Assembly (NCBI RefSeq): GCF_013368755.1
Contig: NC_049564.1
Coordinates: 1,000,001 to 1,064,000 of the forward strand
DNA from: Talaromyces rugulosus
Taxonomy: Eukaryota > Ascomycota > Eurotiomycetes > Eurotiales > Trichocomaceae
DNA length: 64,000 bases
Direction: 5' to 3'
Both the position numbers and the translations under genes were made by a program. How positions within the stretch are numbered: the first letter of the stretch is position 1; each line of letters begins with the position of its first letter. Shown here one piece after another: positions 1 to 11,628 of the stretch. The notes under the pieces are model-generated. The model was not told the origin of the DNA and searched no databases. It saw only the letters and a list, made by a program, of their open reading frames with translations.

Positions 1-1045
1 AACGAGATAATCCGTGTATACCACATAAGGGCGAGAAAGCTTCATTATTTCAATGCGCCTTTTGATTTGGGCTCTCTCTCTCATTCTTTCGACATCCGCT
101 CTTTGTAATTCTTGACGGTTTTCCAAGTTTGTGAGGTGATCCCGGTCGCCTTTATTATCTAGGAGAAGTTTCTTCTGCTCGGCCCTTAGCGTTTTGAGAG
201 AATCGTGCCATTCAATCATTTGTGGTCCTGCAGCAGCTCTTTGAGTCGAATGTAACAACTCCACGGGAGAAAGAGCAGCAAATTCGCTGACTTTGTCCTG
301 TGGAAGGAACTGGCAGAGATTGTCAACCTGGATAGAGAACGTCCTGGCTACTCTCTGGACTTGGTTTTTGTTTGCGTCTTTGCCATTGATGGTGAAACTG
401 GTTTTATTGCCGTCATGCTTGATAGTTCGACGAATGATTGGGTTCGACTCGAATGGAGGGCCGCGCGCGAGCTCAATCTCGATGACTGCTTCTTTGCAGC
501 CATGTTTCACGAATTCCGAGGCGTCTTTTGCACGTCCAAGGTGCTAAAAACAGAATGTGTTAGTTTGGGATAGCTCGAACCGTTTTCTCATAAAAAAAAA
601 TAATAAGGCTCACCTGAGGTCCCCAGCCCAAACCCAAACATATCGCACAAACGAGAGTACTCTTGCCCGTCCCGTTAGGGCCGATGACCATGTTCAGTTT
701 CGGACCTGGAAAAAACTCGGCAGATGTATACGTGACAAAGTCCTTCAACTTGATCCGGACGATTGCACCAGGTTGGAAATCGCCGTGTGTGCTGTAGCCA
801 TCAGGCAGCCCCGCCCTGGTCAATGGGACCTTTTGCGTCGGTCTATCTGCGTCGTCTTCATCGTGTTCCTCATTTTGGCTTGCGTTGTTATCAGTCTCAT
901 CGGGCGCTTCGATTCGGGGCCGTTTGCTGCCATTTGATGATTGCGAAAAGGGTGTTGTGCCTCTGACAGAGCGATCATCTTCATCCGAATCGTCTTCGAC
1001 GCGTCTGCGACGTCGTGGACCAACAGATAGCCGTGACGACGACAT
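1..1045 (-). CDS. smc5: SMC5, structural maintenance of chromosomes protein 5 (5' part, runs off window)
   Basis: Smc5 is the ATPase partner of Smc6 in the nuclear Smc5/6 complex that resolves recombination intermediates and supports DNA repair. Exons are 1045-614 and 543-1, with a GT-AG intron at 613-544; the gene continues beyond base 1. The visible 325 residues have an acidic, Arg-rich disordered N terminus (about 1-85), then the head domain with Walker [10 protein letters not shown] near residue 125. The second exon contains the Smc5-typical block [13 protein letters not shown] and then enters the charged coiled coil. Full Smc5 proteins are about 1,100 residues, so roughly a third is present. 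The start is the first ATG in frame, and the 298-bp gap to the divergent small gene on the other strand is probably a shared promoter. Family assignment is firm from Walker A plus the FLPQDKV block. Confidence 0.93.
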
Positions 1046-1343
1046 CTTCTGCTAGAAATGAAGTCCACCCCTAGCCGTACAAGGAGTGTTTAGAAACTGC
1101 GACGAGCTCTCAAAACGGCCGTCGACTCATGTCGAGAACAACCTGCAATATTTTCTTTGCTGGTTTCCCCCACGCGGCAGTGACGCGACGACGCGCAACG
1201 GATTACAGCCGTACGCGGAAGGCGGTATACCATGGCAGAAATAAGCTATTTCTCGGTCTTTCCGCTACGACAGATGAAAGCCCAAACAAAACCGTGGATC
1301 GCATTTGCAGAGTATTTTTCTCCAAAAAAAAGTCAGGAACATC

Positions 1344-1715
1344 ATGGCGCCATCTCGGAGGGTCCTACGGAGCTTTTTTGTCACCGGTGCAATCATCACC
1401 ATTACCATTGGCGGCAGTCTTTACGGCGCCGAATTGAAGACCAAGCAAGAAAAAAGAGAGGTAAGCTGAGATTATTTTTCTACTGAAATATATGACATAG
1501 ATCTAACTTTGGAATACTAGGCGACGGAAAAATCTTACCAAGCGACTTATGACGAAAAGATCCGGTCCCTCCAAAGTGCACGAGACCACCTGGTGTCAAA
1601 AAGGCTCGCAGTCGAGAGACAGTTGAACGAATTGGAAGTAAAGGTGGCAGAGAGGGCGCGAAAGAACCTCAACTCGTCGGCAAACAACTCGAATAAAGAT
1701 GATTCTTCAAAGTGA
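1344..1715 (+). CDS. Small single-pass membrane protein with C-terminal coiled coil (103 aa)
   Basis: Function is not recognised. Exons are 1344-1460 and 1521-1715, separated by a 60-nt GT-AG intron in phase 0. The product has a basic N terminus (MAPSRRVLRSF), one hydrophobic segment at about residues 11-28 (FFVTGAIITITIGGSLYG), then a highly charged Lys/Glu-rich helix (about 30-90) that looks like a coiled coil, and a Ser/Asn-rich tail. A basic start followed by one membrane helix resembles small mitochondrial inner-membrane assembly factors, but that is inference from composition only. The gene diverges from SMC5. The ATG was chosen because the same frame splices cleanly into a second open exon ending at TGA. 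Confidence 0.6.
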
Positions 1716-2612
1716 GAGGGCAATAAATGAGCCGCTACCTAGGCAGAGAAGTATCTTGCGGCTGTAGTCAGCGCTCTGTTCGACAGGCTGCCAAACCCAG
1801 GCCACCATCTGATTGCAATTAGCATACAATGGGGAACCGCTTTCCACGCCAAATGGGCTGTGACACTCGACTCGTGCTGGTTATGCGTACCGACGCTTCC
1901 GGAGCCAGCATACCAGAATGCCAAGGCCTTCAGGAGGTCTCTCGATTGTCACCATGAAGCAGAGCTTGAAGGTCGCCATTCAAAACTCCAGACCAGATTG
2001 CTATATTAGCTTTTCGAATTGAAATGGAACCATCCTGAACCCATCGTCCAGCCTGGCACTAGCAGCCAATAGAACCACACCCATGTGTTCTTCATGAAGC
2101 GCCAGGTTGAGGGTCTCTACTCCTACGACTATCCCAGGAAGAGGATTTTTCAACAAAAAACTCGGAACATATGCAGTGGCTACGATGCACTATGATCTCA
2201 TGGATAAATTTCAAATGGGATTTCTTTTCAATAAAGAACGTGGCCAGCCACCTAAGTCATTGTATATTTTATTTAGATGACACAGAAATCAAGGCTTTCT
2301 CGCGATATTGTTTTATCCAATTTCTATATACGAACTCGTGAGTGAGTGAGTGAAAAATGATAAAAAAAGAAAAAAACGAAACAGGGTATAATATCATCAA
2401 AGAAACGTGACCAATCTATAACAATCCGAAAGCAAACATTTCCGTATATCCCCTAACCGTCCTCGAATTATATAAGTTGTCGTTTAAAGGAATGAATCAG
2501 GTACGTGTCCAAAAATTTATGGACTTTATGAAAACAAAGTGGAAAAAAGAGCGTGGGGAAGTCGAGTTTTTAGCTTCAACTGAGCAAAGCCCACTCATCT
2601 CTATAAATTGAT
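1716..2612. other. Intergenic region between convergent genes
   Basis: About 0.9 kb between the 3' ends of the small membrane-protein gene and the lipase gene. It presumably holds both 3' UTRs. A GTGA-type short tandem (gtgagtgagtgag) lies near 2338-2351. I see no convincing coding or RNA gene. Confidence 0.6.
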
Positions 2613-5600
2613 TCAATCATCAATGACGCCCTGAGCCAACGCAGCCAAGCTGGCTTCATATCTCGCCGGATTATGATCACTCAGCATGCCCGAGGTAAAT
2701 CTGAGCTCACTAAAATACGACTCGACATTTCGAATGAACTTGAGTTGGGCTCTGGTAGCCGGCCGGCCAAGCTGGGGATGGCTATCGTGTGTAGTCGCTG
2801 CTGTTGTGAAGGGGTTCCGCTGCAAGACGCGCATAGTATCGACAACGAAGACTTCGCCGGGGGGTATGAGTTTGGGCGCTGTCATCTCTTCACGAAGGCT
2901 TTGAAGGGCAGACCACGCCCAGCTATCCTCACCGAGGCCCTCTCCAGCGTTCATTGGTATTGGGGGTTGGTTGACGTAGAACTTATTCACAATACTCTGT
3001 CTTAGGCCGTCCAAAAGACGCGAGCGAATGTGCGACTTCGAGCCGGTGGTATCATTTTTGAAAGACAACGCCACGGCTCGAAAGTCGTGCAAAGTACCAA
3101 GTGATAGACTGGGGACGATATCTTTCCCATTGATGACGGTAGTGATGAGACCACGCGTGGCTCGCCGTAGGAAAGGTGACATGCATGCTGGTGGGCCAAA
3201 TGCATAAACGTGGATTGGCCGATTCGGTGGCAGGGAAAAGACTCTGTCTGCTTGTTGCTGATGATCTGCCGTTAAAAGCAGAGGACCTGCTGCTTGAAGA
3301 GCTGACGCTGTCACGAATGAAGGGCCCTGAGTTTGATTGCTAGGCTGCGAGACCATTGTCGCCAGGATTGCTGCAACACCGCCACCGAGTGAGTGACCGC
3401 AAAAAATCACACCGTAGTCTGGAAATTCTTCAAGCGCAGCTTTGATTGTTACCATGACTCTTCCTCCGCCACCTTCTAGTAGCCGACTTGCAGAAGCATG
3501 CATGCCTTTATGAACTTTCCAGCTTCTACCTTGCCACTCTAGGTCGTCGTAGTCGCAGGTCATGTCCGTCAATATATCCTCAAAGCCCCAAGTTCCTCGC
3601 AAAGTCAACACCACGGCTTTGGATTCGTGATCGAGGGAAAGGTAATGCACGAGTGGAAACCCAGATTGCGTTTCTCCGATAGAGTTGCTACCGCCATCGG
3701 GATCAACATATGATGAAAGGAGGATGGTAGATGGAGGGAGACCGGTCATATTAGAAAACGAACTATGCTCATGATTATCCGAGTCATGGTGCTGAATCAT
3801 TTTCTGATTGTGTGGTATCCCCATAACCTTGAGCGCATTTGAGCCATATGATGCAGACGAGAAACGACAAAAGCGCCGGACATTATTGACTAAATGATTT
3901 TGTGGAAAGATTCCTGGCACAAGGCCGTTGCGATTGAGACCAACAATGGTTGACTCATCTTCATATATACTCTTGCGCGGCCGAGGCGCTAGAATTAGAG
4001 AGGTTTCGGAGCCATTTGCCATCGAATAGATACTAGGAACGAATGAATGAGATCTCCGGTGCGACGGCGATGAATCACGGTTCAAAGCTCTATTGATATC
4101 TTCCTGTCGAGTTCTAGACAGTGAACTGCTACTCCGAAAGTGTGTCCGAGTAACTGAGGCCGATCCTGGGCGACTGTCGACCGAGCAGATCGAGTATGAG
4201 TCAGCATCAGTCCTGTTATTAACTGAGAAGAAGTCCGTCCTTGACGAAGACCTGAGATGCTGAGACGCTTTAGTTGTTATTGGAGACGGTGTTGAGCTAT
4301 ATCTGGAGTAGTCCTTTGGCGGAACCCGAGGAAGTGTCTTATTCACGCTCGCCAACGTAGGTGCTTGAGGTCGATTATTCTCTTTGGCCTTGGGAATTCG
4401 AGCTCTTGATGCCATAGAAGCCCCGGCCAGAGTTTCCGTCTTCGGTTTATTGATTGCTTCTGGCAATACCGGTGTGTTGGAGCCACTGGACTTCTTCGGT
4501 GCTTTCTTGATAAGGCCTTTCGCACTGCTCACACCGGGCTTTTCTGTAGGTGCAGCTTTCACCTTCTGCGCAAATTTCGAGAGAGATGCTTTGCCAAAAG
4601 AATTGCGCGGGGTTTCAGAACCACTCAATGAAGAAGAACTAGTCACACGGCGAGGTCGTTTTTCTCCTTTATCAGTAATTGTTTCCGTCGAGTCAGATAA
4701 CTGAGGAGTTTTATGGGCGGGGTCATTCTTGGCGAACTTGGTTTTCTCGGTGCCATTGCGTGGATTAGACGCCGTTTTGGATTGATGAGATACGTTTCGG
4801 TTATTTTTGTGTTTATTAGACAAAATTGGCGAGGTCGGGGGGCAATGAAGGTCCTCTGGATGTAAATCTGCGCTTTGAGATTCATTGAATGCTGTGCGGA
4901 ACACTATTGTGTGCTTCGGGAGGCGCCTTGCTCCCACAGAGACTTGCTCGTTGTGAAATCTTTCCTCGACCATCGTTGTTCCTGGCGGAGCAGCGATTTC
5001 AGCGGTGTCATCGTCATAGACATCAACTGTGACAGTGCGTGCAGTCACCAGGTCTGTCCTTACAGAAGCACGGCTACCTTTTGGTAGTTGTTTCATGATG
5101 TATAGACGAATGTCCTCGTCGGACAGTTGGGGTTGTTCTTCAGGCGAGAAATTCCAACGCTGACCAGGGGTATTTGGGCGCGAACCAACATGTTCCAACG
5201 CCTCGAAGGGTTCTTCGTTTCTCCCAGGAGATAGAAATGACGTTGGACGAGATGATAAGCCGTTCGTGGTGCTCTCTGCGTATTCTTGTGTCTGAGTTCC
5301 GATAACGTCGGCCCTCAAGCCATTGTCTAAGATCACAACATCCCAGATGGTGACTTCGCCCTCACTTTCGCGCAGTTGCCTCTCGGTATTCAGTCTTCCC
5401 CAGCGTTGTAACAGGGCAAACCCAATCGAGCCGACGAGGAGATCCCCCACTCCCACCAAATCATTGTCGTCGCCCCCTTCGTTCTTGCTAAATTCGCGAT
5501 GAATGAGCGTGATGATGGCTGCAATGGCTCGTGAGGACTCCGTTGATCCTAGGATTGCATCAAGCGTATAAAGCAGGTTCTGAGTCAGGTTCGATAGCGA

Positions 5601-6117
5601 AGAAAGCGTGACTTCAGATAGATGGAACCCCGCAGCCGCAAAGAAGGAAGCCGAGGTCACTGTCGAGTGCAACGCCTCCAACTACGAGCGAGTGAAACAA
5701 GTCAGCTAGTCTGTTGATACAAATATGATTGTCTTGGGGCTTGTTTACACTGCGTTCCAGGACAGATTCTGCTTCCAACCGGCCAAGTTCGCCATTGCTG
5801 CGTCCTGCCACATCGCGGCCGGCCCTCGTCAGGACGGCCTCTACAAGGGCTCTGCTGAGTTCTAGGCCTGTGAGGGTCGTGACCCTGGCCCCTCCAATGG
5901 CCGCACCGCCGAAATACGTCCCAACGCGTAGAGAAAGCGAAGTCGACTGGGCGATGAAGGATACCACGGACGCAATCGATTTCGGGAGTAGTGTCGCGCC
6001 TATGGCAGCAGCGCGGCTTATCGGTTTCGAATGATCGCTTGGATTTTCGTCATCGGTGGCACTGGGGGTTTGTCGCGAATCGTGAGAAGAATCCTGGATC
6101 ATTGAACGTTCAGTCAT
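2613..6117 (-). CDS. sn1-specific diacylglycerol lipase-type class 3 lipase (1,145 aa)
   Basis: Predicted lipase of the Lipase_3 alpha/beta-hydrolase family, of the long DAG-lipase type that cleaves the sn1 acyl chain of diacylglycerol at membranes. Exons are 6117-5749 and 5681-2613 with a 66-nt intron in phase 0. The N-terminal ~240 residues hold hydrophobic stretches (for example SIASVVSFIAQSTSLSLRV). A long Ser/Lys-rich disordered segment (about 350-700) follows, with many potential phosphorylation sites. The catalytic domain is C-terminal, with the nucleophile elbow GHSLGGG near residue 885, preceded by a conserved VLTLRGTWGFEDILTD strand-loop and followed by an acid/His region around VNGKDIVPSLSLGTLHDF. 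Length and order match fungal DAG-lipase-like proteins. The disordered insert is unusually large and may be regulatory. Confidence 0.85.
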
Positions 6118-6666
6118 GACTTGAGGATATCATCGTGGATTCTGCACTGTGGTGGTTGAGATAGAAGTTGTAGTATACAGAAGCGGGAAGGAGCAAACCA
6201 GGCACAGGCAGCGAGAAGAAACACTCTAAGAATAATAAGCAGGCATCCCACGCGATCTAGACGCCGCCGCCTGGTCGAGAATAATAAGAAATGTGTCGAT
6301 CGAGTCTACGTCAGGGCTGAGGCTGTCTTCAGCATGTGATCGCCCCACGCAGCGAGCGATCTTCAATCCCGGCTCTTCTTCTTCTCTGCGTGTGAGAAAT
6401 ATCAGCCATTGGGTACTGACCCTGAATATCTCTCAAGCCCTAGACCGGGTCAATCGGCAAATGGCACGCGCCCACGTCAGTTGCTAATAATTTGATATTG
6501 TTGAGACGATACACATGTGGTTCATCACGTCCGCCAATCAGCCACCCCGATTTGGTTTTCATATGCATTGGGCTCAAATTGGTATCAATACCGACTGGCG
6601 CTTCGGATCACGGCAAGTTCGCATACAGGAGTTCTACTTGTGAAATCTATTGCAACGGTACAGTAT
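6118..6666. other. Intergenic region
   Basis: About 550 bp upstream of the lipase gene and downstream of the FMN oxidase gene. Nothing beyond promoter and 3' UTR sequence is recognisable. Confidence 0.5.
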
Positions 6667-8112
6667 TTACAACAAAGCTTTTAAGTCGCCGCCGTATTGG
6701 ATTCGCCTGATGGCGTCCCGGCGGCATTCGCCAATAGATGCAATACCAGCAATCAACATGCTTAGGTGAAAATCTGCAAGCAAGCCTTGAAACACGGCTT
6801 TGGCACCCTCTTTGCCGTTGATTGCGTAGCCGTATATCGCTGGCCTGCCAACAAATACAGCCTTGGCACCTAGAGCAAGGGCTTTGATGATATCCGACCC
6901 TGTCCGGATGCCCGAGTCAAATAGGACAGTCAGGTCTTTTCCAACTGCGTCGACAATCTCCGGAAGAACTTCGAGTGAGCCAATCGCTCCATCTAGTTGC
7001 CGGCCTAGGTGTGTTGCAACATTAGCGGCGTGTTAAACGAGAGAAAAACACAAACTGCAACTTACCACCGTGGTTAGATACAACAATTCCGTCGCATCCA
7101 TATTTCAGCGCATTTCTGGCGTCCTCTACATGCTGGATGCCCTTCAATATAAGGGGGCCGTCCCAGTTCTTTCGCAGAAAAGCGACATCTTCCCAGGTGT
7201 GATTGGTCCCAAAAATACTCTGCACCCACTCTCTAGAAGACTCCGCGATGTTTTCTTCAGCTTTCGTGCCAGTCTCTTTCTCAAACTTGGCACGGAATAC
7301 GGGATCTGTAAGGCCAAATTCCGTTCCAACCCCGGCAAGGAAGGGTAGATATCCATTGTCAAGATCTGCAGGCCGCCTGCGATGGACAAGTCAGCGTAAT
7401 CTCGGTGATTGAGCATGGGAGAGAGAGGGAAAAAACCTTACCAAGCCAAGGACCAGGTATCCAGGGTGACCACGAGGGCTTCAAATCCATTTTCCTTTGC
7501 TCTTTTTAATAGAGACAGTGTGATATCGTTGTCGCGAGGCCAGTACAGCTGATACCATCTCTTACCGCTTCCACTGCTGGTCGCTACGCTTTCAAATGAA
7601 GAGCCTGATGCCGTGCTCAGGATATACGGAACGTCGACTTCGGAACATGCTTCGGCAAGTCCTGTCTCTTTGTCGGCGTGCGCAAGAGATTGGACTCCAA
7701 TGGGCGCCATCAACAAAGGATGAGGATACTTTTGCCCGAATAGCTCAACGGAAGTATCGACTTCAGACTAGAAAAGAACAGTCAGCAACCCTAGAATGCC
7801 TAGGAAAGTGACATTCTGAAAACTAACTATCCTTAACATCTTTGGTATTCTACGGTTCCGTTAGTGAACAAAGTAAGTGGATATGTAGTACGCTGATACG
7901 TACAGTTTCCATTGGCGAAAAGCAAGACGATTACTGTCCATGGTGGACTTCTCGCCAGCACCGCCAGCGATGTAATTGAACGCGCGCGCATCCATCATTT
8001 GACGTGCTTGCTCCTCAAGCTTCCGGGGATCTGTCGTAACCACCGGCCGGCTAGAACCGTACATGGAATTCGCGTATATCGTTTGCTGATATTGGCCATA
8101 GTTGTCAGACAT
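6667..8112 (-). CDS. FMN-dependent alpha-hydroxy-acid dehydrogenase/oxidase (401 aa)
   Basis: Member of the FMN_dh family (lactate/glycolate oxidase and cytochrome b2 type), which oxidises a 2-hydroxy acid to the 2-oxo acid using FMN. There are five exons: 8112-7904, 7849-7828, 7767-7442, 7376-7066 and 7004-6667; lengths sum to 402 codons. Exon 2 is a 22-nt microexon encoding the IPKMLRI stretch that joins the N-terminal cap to the barrel. Visible family blocks are FNYIAGGAGEK near residue 45, YPHPLLMAPIG, the active-site strand IVVSNHGGRQLDG with the catalytic His, FDSGIRTGSDIIKALALGA and AVFVGRP. There is no cytochrome b5 domain, so it is not a flavocytochrome b2. The substrate cannot be told from sequence. 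It diverges from the phosphatase gene over 374 bp. Confidence 0.9.
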
Positions 8113-8486
8113 TTTGGGGGATAGTCGCAGGCGTAAGTATAGACAGCAAACTCAGAGTCAAGCGAATAATGTTTAGTATACCGCGTAGTTGATTGACAAT
8201 AATGCTTTGTTGCTGTTGAGAGAAGGCAAGGGCAAATAATAAGAATGACGTACGCTGTAACTACCTATGGAAAAGGTGGGGGCGCCCAGCACGGAAACAG
8301 CCGAGGCTCGTTTGCCTGTCTTCGATGCCTTACTTTTCAGGCATTCAATAAACGCCAATAAAACACCATCCCTAGCGCAACATTTAGTTGACTCTACTGT
8401 TGAAGGCCCGCGTCAATCGCTCATATATTGGTTTGCTTCGACTGCTGAAGCAACCAAGCTGTTCAGATGCTGGCAAGCCAGGTATC
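8113..8486. promoter_or_regulatory. Divergent promoter, FMN oxidase / histidine phosphatase
   Basis: A 374-bp gap between the start codons of two head-to-head genes, so both promoters must lie here or overlap. No specific factor site is recognised. Confidence 0.45.
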
Positions 8487-10138
8487 ATGCAGTCTCTTTC
8501 CTTTGTGCTTGGTGGCCTTTCTCTTCTGGCGGTCTTGATACAGATTTTCTTCAATTCTCAAGCCGGAGTTCCAGTTTTGGCATTATTTACCAATACTGTC
8601 TGTTCATCAACTCCTCTGGCTTCAAACTCTCCGCACTCTCCCGGTTGGAGTACGTGGTTTCACCCTGAGCGTCTGGGCTCGACATTATCACCATGGCGCT
8701 TTCAAGAACGGAGTATTCTTCATCACCTGGGAGGAAACGGCCCTTGGATTCAAAAAGTGACGCCTGGTTCACCAGAGAACTCGCCACCTAAACACTGTAG
8801 TGTAGAGCAGGTGCATCTGGTGCGTAGTTTGATGGGGATCTAATCGCACACGACTGACATGACGACGATGTTGTATTTTGCATTTGTAGCTTTCACGCCA
8901 TAGTGAGCGATATCCAACACAGACCGCTGGACAGCGTCATTTGGAACTTGTTGATCGCTTAAAAGAGCTAGACGTCCCTTTAAACGGCTCACTTGCCTTT
9001 GTCAACAACTGGACCTATTTCACTCAAGATCCGCAGCAAGACTTTGATCAACTCACTTCCACCGGGCCATATGCAGGTACGCTTGCGTCTTTTACCACTG
9101 GCACTCGCTTTCGCACACGATATGGCCATTTATTGCCTCAGAACAGAAAAACTAGAATCTGGGCGAGCGACTCGCAGCGTGTTATAGACACCGCAAGATA
9201 TTTTGCTGCCGGGGTTTTTGGCATTGATTGGGGAAAAGACGGGAAAGCCGAGGTTCAGATTATACCAGAGACTTTGGATCAACACACTGACACTTTGACA
9301 CCTGGAGACACATGTGTTCAGTTTATCGAAGACACGGTCCTAGGGCATGACTATGGAAAGAACATGCTGGCAGCGTTTCAAAACGCATATATTCCTCGCA
9401 TAACGGAGCGGCTTCTCTATGAGGAAGAAAATACAGCCCTTGAAAGCTTTTCCAACCTAGAAGTATACAGCATGCAGGAAATGTGTGGATTTGAAACCAT
9501 CGTGCGTGGCTCTAGCCCTTGGTGCGAAGCTTTCACAAGCAAAGACTGGGATCATTTTGAATATGCGAGAGACATTCTCCATTATTATAGAGCTGGCCCC
9601 GGAAATAAATACGCAGCAGTAATGGGATGGCTATGGCTGCACGCCACGGGGCAGCTTTTGAAGGCTGGTCCAAAAAATGGAACCATGTTCTTCAGTTTGT
9701 ACGTTGGGACCGATCACTTTCAAAAGTGCTTTTGAGCTGATAAAATGTTCTAGTGTTCACGATGGCGATATCGCTCCAGTTCTAACGGCTCTGGATCTGT
9801 TTCACGATTCCAAATATGACCCGAATCTCCCCGTGACACACATTGCCAAAGATCGCAAATGGCGCGTATCTACTGTCTTGCCCATGGGAGGACGACTTAC
9901 CTTTGAACGGCTTCAATGCACATCCAACTCGTTGGAAGAGGCCTTTGTCCGTATAAACATCAACGACGGCGTTGTTCCGTTGCCCGATTGTGACTCCGGT
10001 CCGGGAAAAAGCTGTCCTCTGGATAAGTTCATAAAACGGATCCACGAAAGGAAAGTACAAATTGGTGAATTTGTCGATGTGTGTGGGACTAGTGGCGTTG
10101 ATACAGGAATTACCTTCCTGACACAGCCAGATAATTAG
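8487..10138 (+). CDS. Histidine acid phosphatase, phytase/MINPP-like (508 aa)
   Basis: Secreted or membrane-anchored phosphomonoesterase of the histidine-phosphatase branch 2 family (phytase, multiple inositol polyphosphate phosphatase). Exons are 8487-8819, 8890-9698 and 9754-10138. A hydrophobic N terminus (MQSLSFVLGGLSLLAVLIQIF) looks like a signal peptide or signal anchor. The substrate-entry block HLGGNGPWI lies near residue 83. The catalytic motif RHSERYP spans the first splice junction (about residues 113-119); it has Ser where many relatives have Gly (RHGxRxP). The proton-donor motif is FVHDGDI near residue 382, in place of the commoner HDTN. Cys residues suggest disulfides. Both catalytic histidines are intact, so activity is expected; the substrate is unknown. 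Confidence 0.88.
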
Positions 10139-10362
10139 CCAATCGATTCATAATTACATGTTTTGTTGATGGGCATGACGATACCTACGGTTCGATTATA
10201 AAGGCTGCCCTTGAATGAACAGATGTTTGCCGTGATGAGGGTATTTTAAAGCCACCGGATAAATAACAGACACGATAGTCAATATCGAAGATACCAATAA
10301 TCCATACATGTAGTCAAGGATCAACTTCTAGCACTAGGTAGTTGAATATGGGCTAGATTAGC

Positions 10363-11628
10363 CTATTTTTTTGCACCTCTAATTTTTTTCTCCAAGTTGA
10401 GCAAGGCCTGGAGAAACTCATCGTCCTCCCATTTCCCTAGTGCACTGTCCTTCCACTGCTCCCAATCTTCTTCTTCGAGACTAAAGGCCTGCTGCAAGCC
10501 CTTAAATAAACTTGTGAATGTTGATTTATCTAGAAAAGACGTTTCTGTACCAAGGCCGAAGAAGAACCTCTGAACTTTTCTACCTTGGGTAACACATTGC
10601 GCGAGGTCCTCACGACCTCTTTCTCGAAATATGTCAGCCAATCGCAATTCATCTTGATCTAGTGCGTTATTTCCATCGTAGAATTCCTCCACTGGCCACA
10701 TCATGCATGGAGAGCAAAAGGCTTCGGCTTTGGATACTGTGTAAGTCCACTCCCAGTCGATAATTCCAACTATATCGAAAGTATCATTAACAAGGATGTG
10801 GTCACCTTTGTCATCTGGATGCTTGAGGAAGAACCGGCCATTGGATGATGGGATATCCTTCCACAAACTGTCGACAATCTCGAGACGAAGACGGTGCACG
10901 AGGTATATATCAACTGGATCATAAGCGACTATCTCTCCGCTAGCTATCATTGCAAGATAGGATTTGAGTATGGCGCGTGTTCCCTCTAATGAAGAAGAAA
11001 AGGGGCCGATGGGACTTTTATTTGCGACCTGAAATGTTGGGCTTTGGGCAAGACCTTTAATGTGAAAATCCCTGGTATTTTCGACCGAGTAGACCAGTGA
11101 TCCCATTGCGTCAAAGGGATTCTTTTCGATTTCGAGGAATATGTTAACTAGTTGTTGCATTATCTTTTTCTTTTGTGTCGAAGTTATGGCCTGCCATTCC
11201 AGAGGCTTTCCGTCCAACTTTTCCATCAAAATATAGCCTACTCCGAGTTCGTTTTTTGGATCAGACTCGCATGCCCAGTGGAAGATTTTGGGTACAGGAA
11301 TTCGAGTGTGCCGTTGAAGATACATTAATGTAGCAGCTTCGCTTCGAAGGATGCAGTCACGGACTTCGTGGGGCGGCGATGATGTCCTTATGAGGCGGAA
11401 ACGTGCGAGCCATTTTATATTGTCTTGGAATGTAATCTCTGCGTGACAATTTTGATTTCCCATCATAGCGGATAGACATATTCGAGACAATTCAACAGTA
11501 CACGGAATATTATCCCTGAGTGTTGACGCGAGCGAGCACAGTTTTAAGTAATCTATACGGCGGCACAGCTCGTCTATATGGCGGGCTTCTGTAGCTGAAT
11601 ATAGAGCAGAATAAGACTCCCAGTCGTC
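10363..11628 (-). CDS. APH-fold (aminoglycoside phosphotransferase-like) kinase, 5' end unresolved
   Basis: Protein-kinase-like phosphotransferase of the large fungal APH family, whose substrates are mostly unknown; it need not act on antibiotics. The frame is open from 11628, directly after a TTCTAG acceptor, to the stop at 10363. The stretch upstream of 11490 reads as protein (DDWESYSALYSATEARHIDE), so I infer a short first exon that I could not place. The first in-frame ATGs are otherwise near 11466. Visible motifs are SEAATLMYLQRHTRIPVPKI (APH N-lobe), GYILMEKLDG (hinge), the catalytic-loop HPDDKGDHILVND and IIDWEW (the DFG equivalent). The usual Asn of HxD...N-I-L is His here, as I recall for a fungal subclade with DDKGDHILV. 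About 421 residues are visible. Confidence 0.75.
   Translation of the reverse strand, partial: DDWESYSALYSATEARHIDELCRRIDYLKLCSLASTLRDNIPCTVELSRICLSAMMGNQNCHAEITFQDNIKWLARFRLIRTSSPPHEVRDCILRSEAATLMYLQRHTRIPVPKIFHWACESDPKNELGVGYILMEKLDGKPLEWQAITSTQKKKIMQQLVNIFLEIEKNPFDAMGSLVYSVENTRDFHIKGLAQSPTFQVANKSPIGPFSSSLEGTRAILKSYLAMIASGEIVAYDPVDIYLVHRLRLEIVDSLWKDIPSSNGRFFLKHPDDKGDHILVNDTFDIVGIIDWEWTYTVSKAEAFCSPCMMWPVEEFYDGNNALDQDELRLADIFRERGREDLAQCVTQGRKVQRFFFGLGTETSFLDKSTFTSLFKGLQQAFSLEEEDWEQWKDSALGKWEDDEFLQALLNLEKKIRGAKK

Noticed and set aside
1739..1924. 61-codon minus-strand ORF
   Set aside because: Too short, non-family sequence in a convergent 3' region.
10363..11628. Annotating as an antibiotic-resistance gene
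   Set aside because: Fungal APH-fold proteins are a broad family with unknown substrates; nothing here indicates aminoglycoside use.
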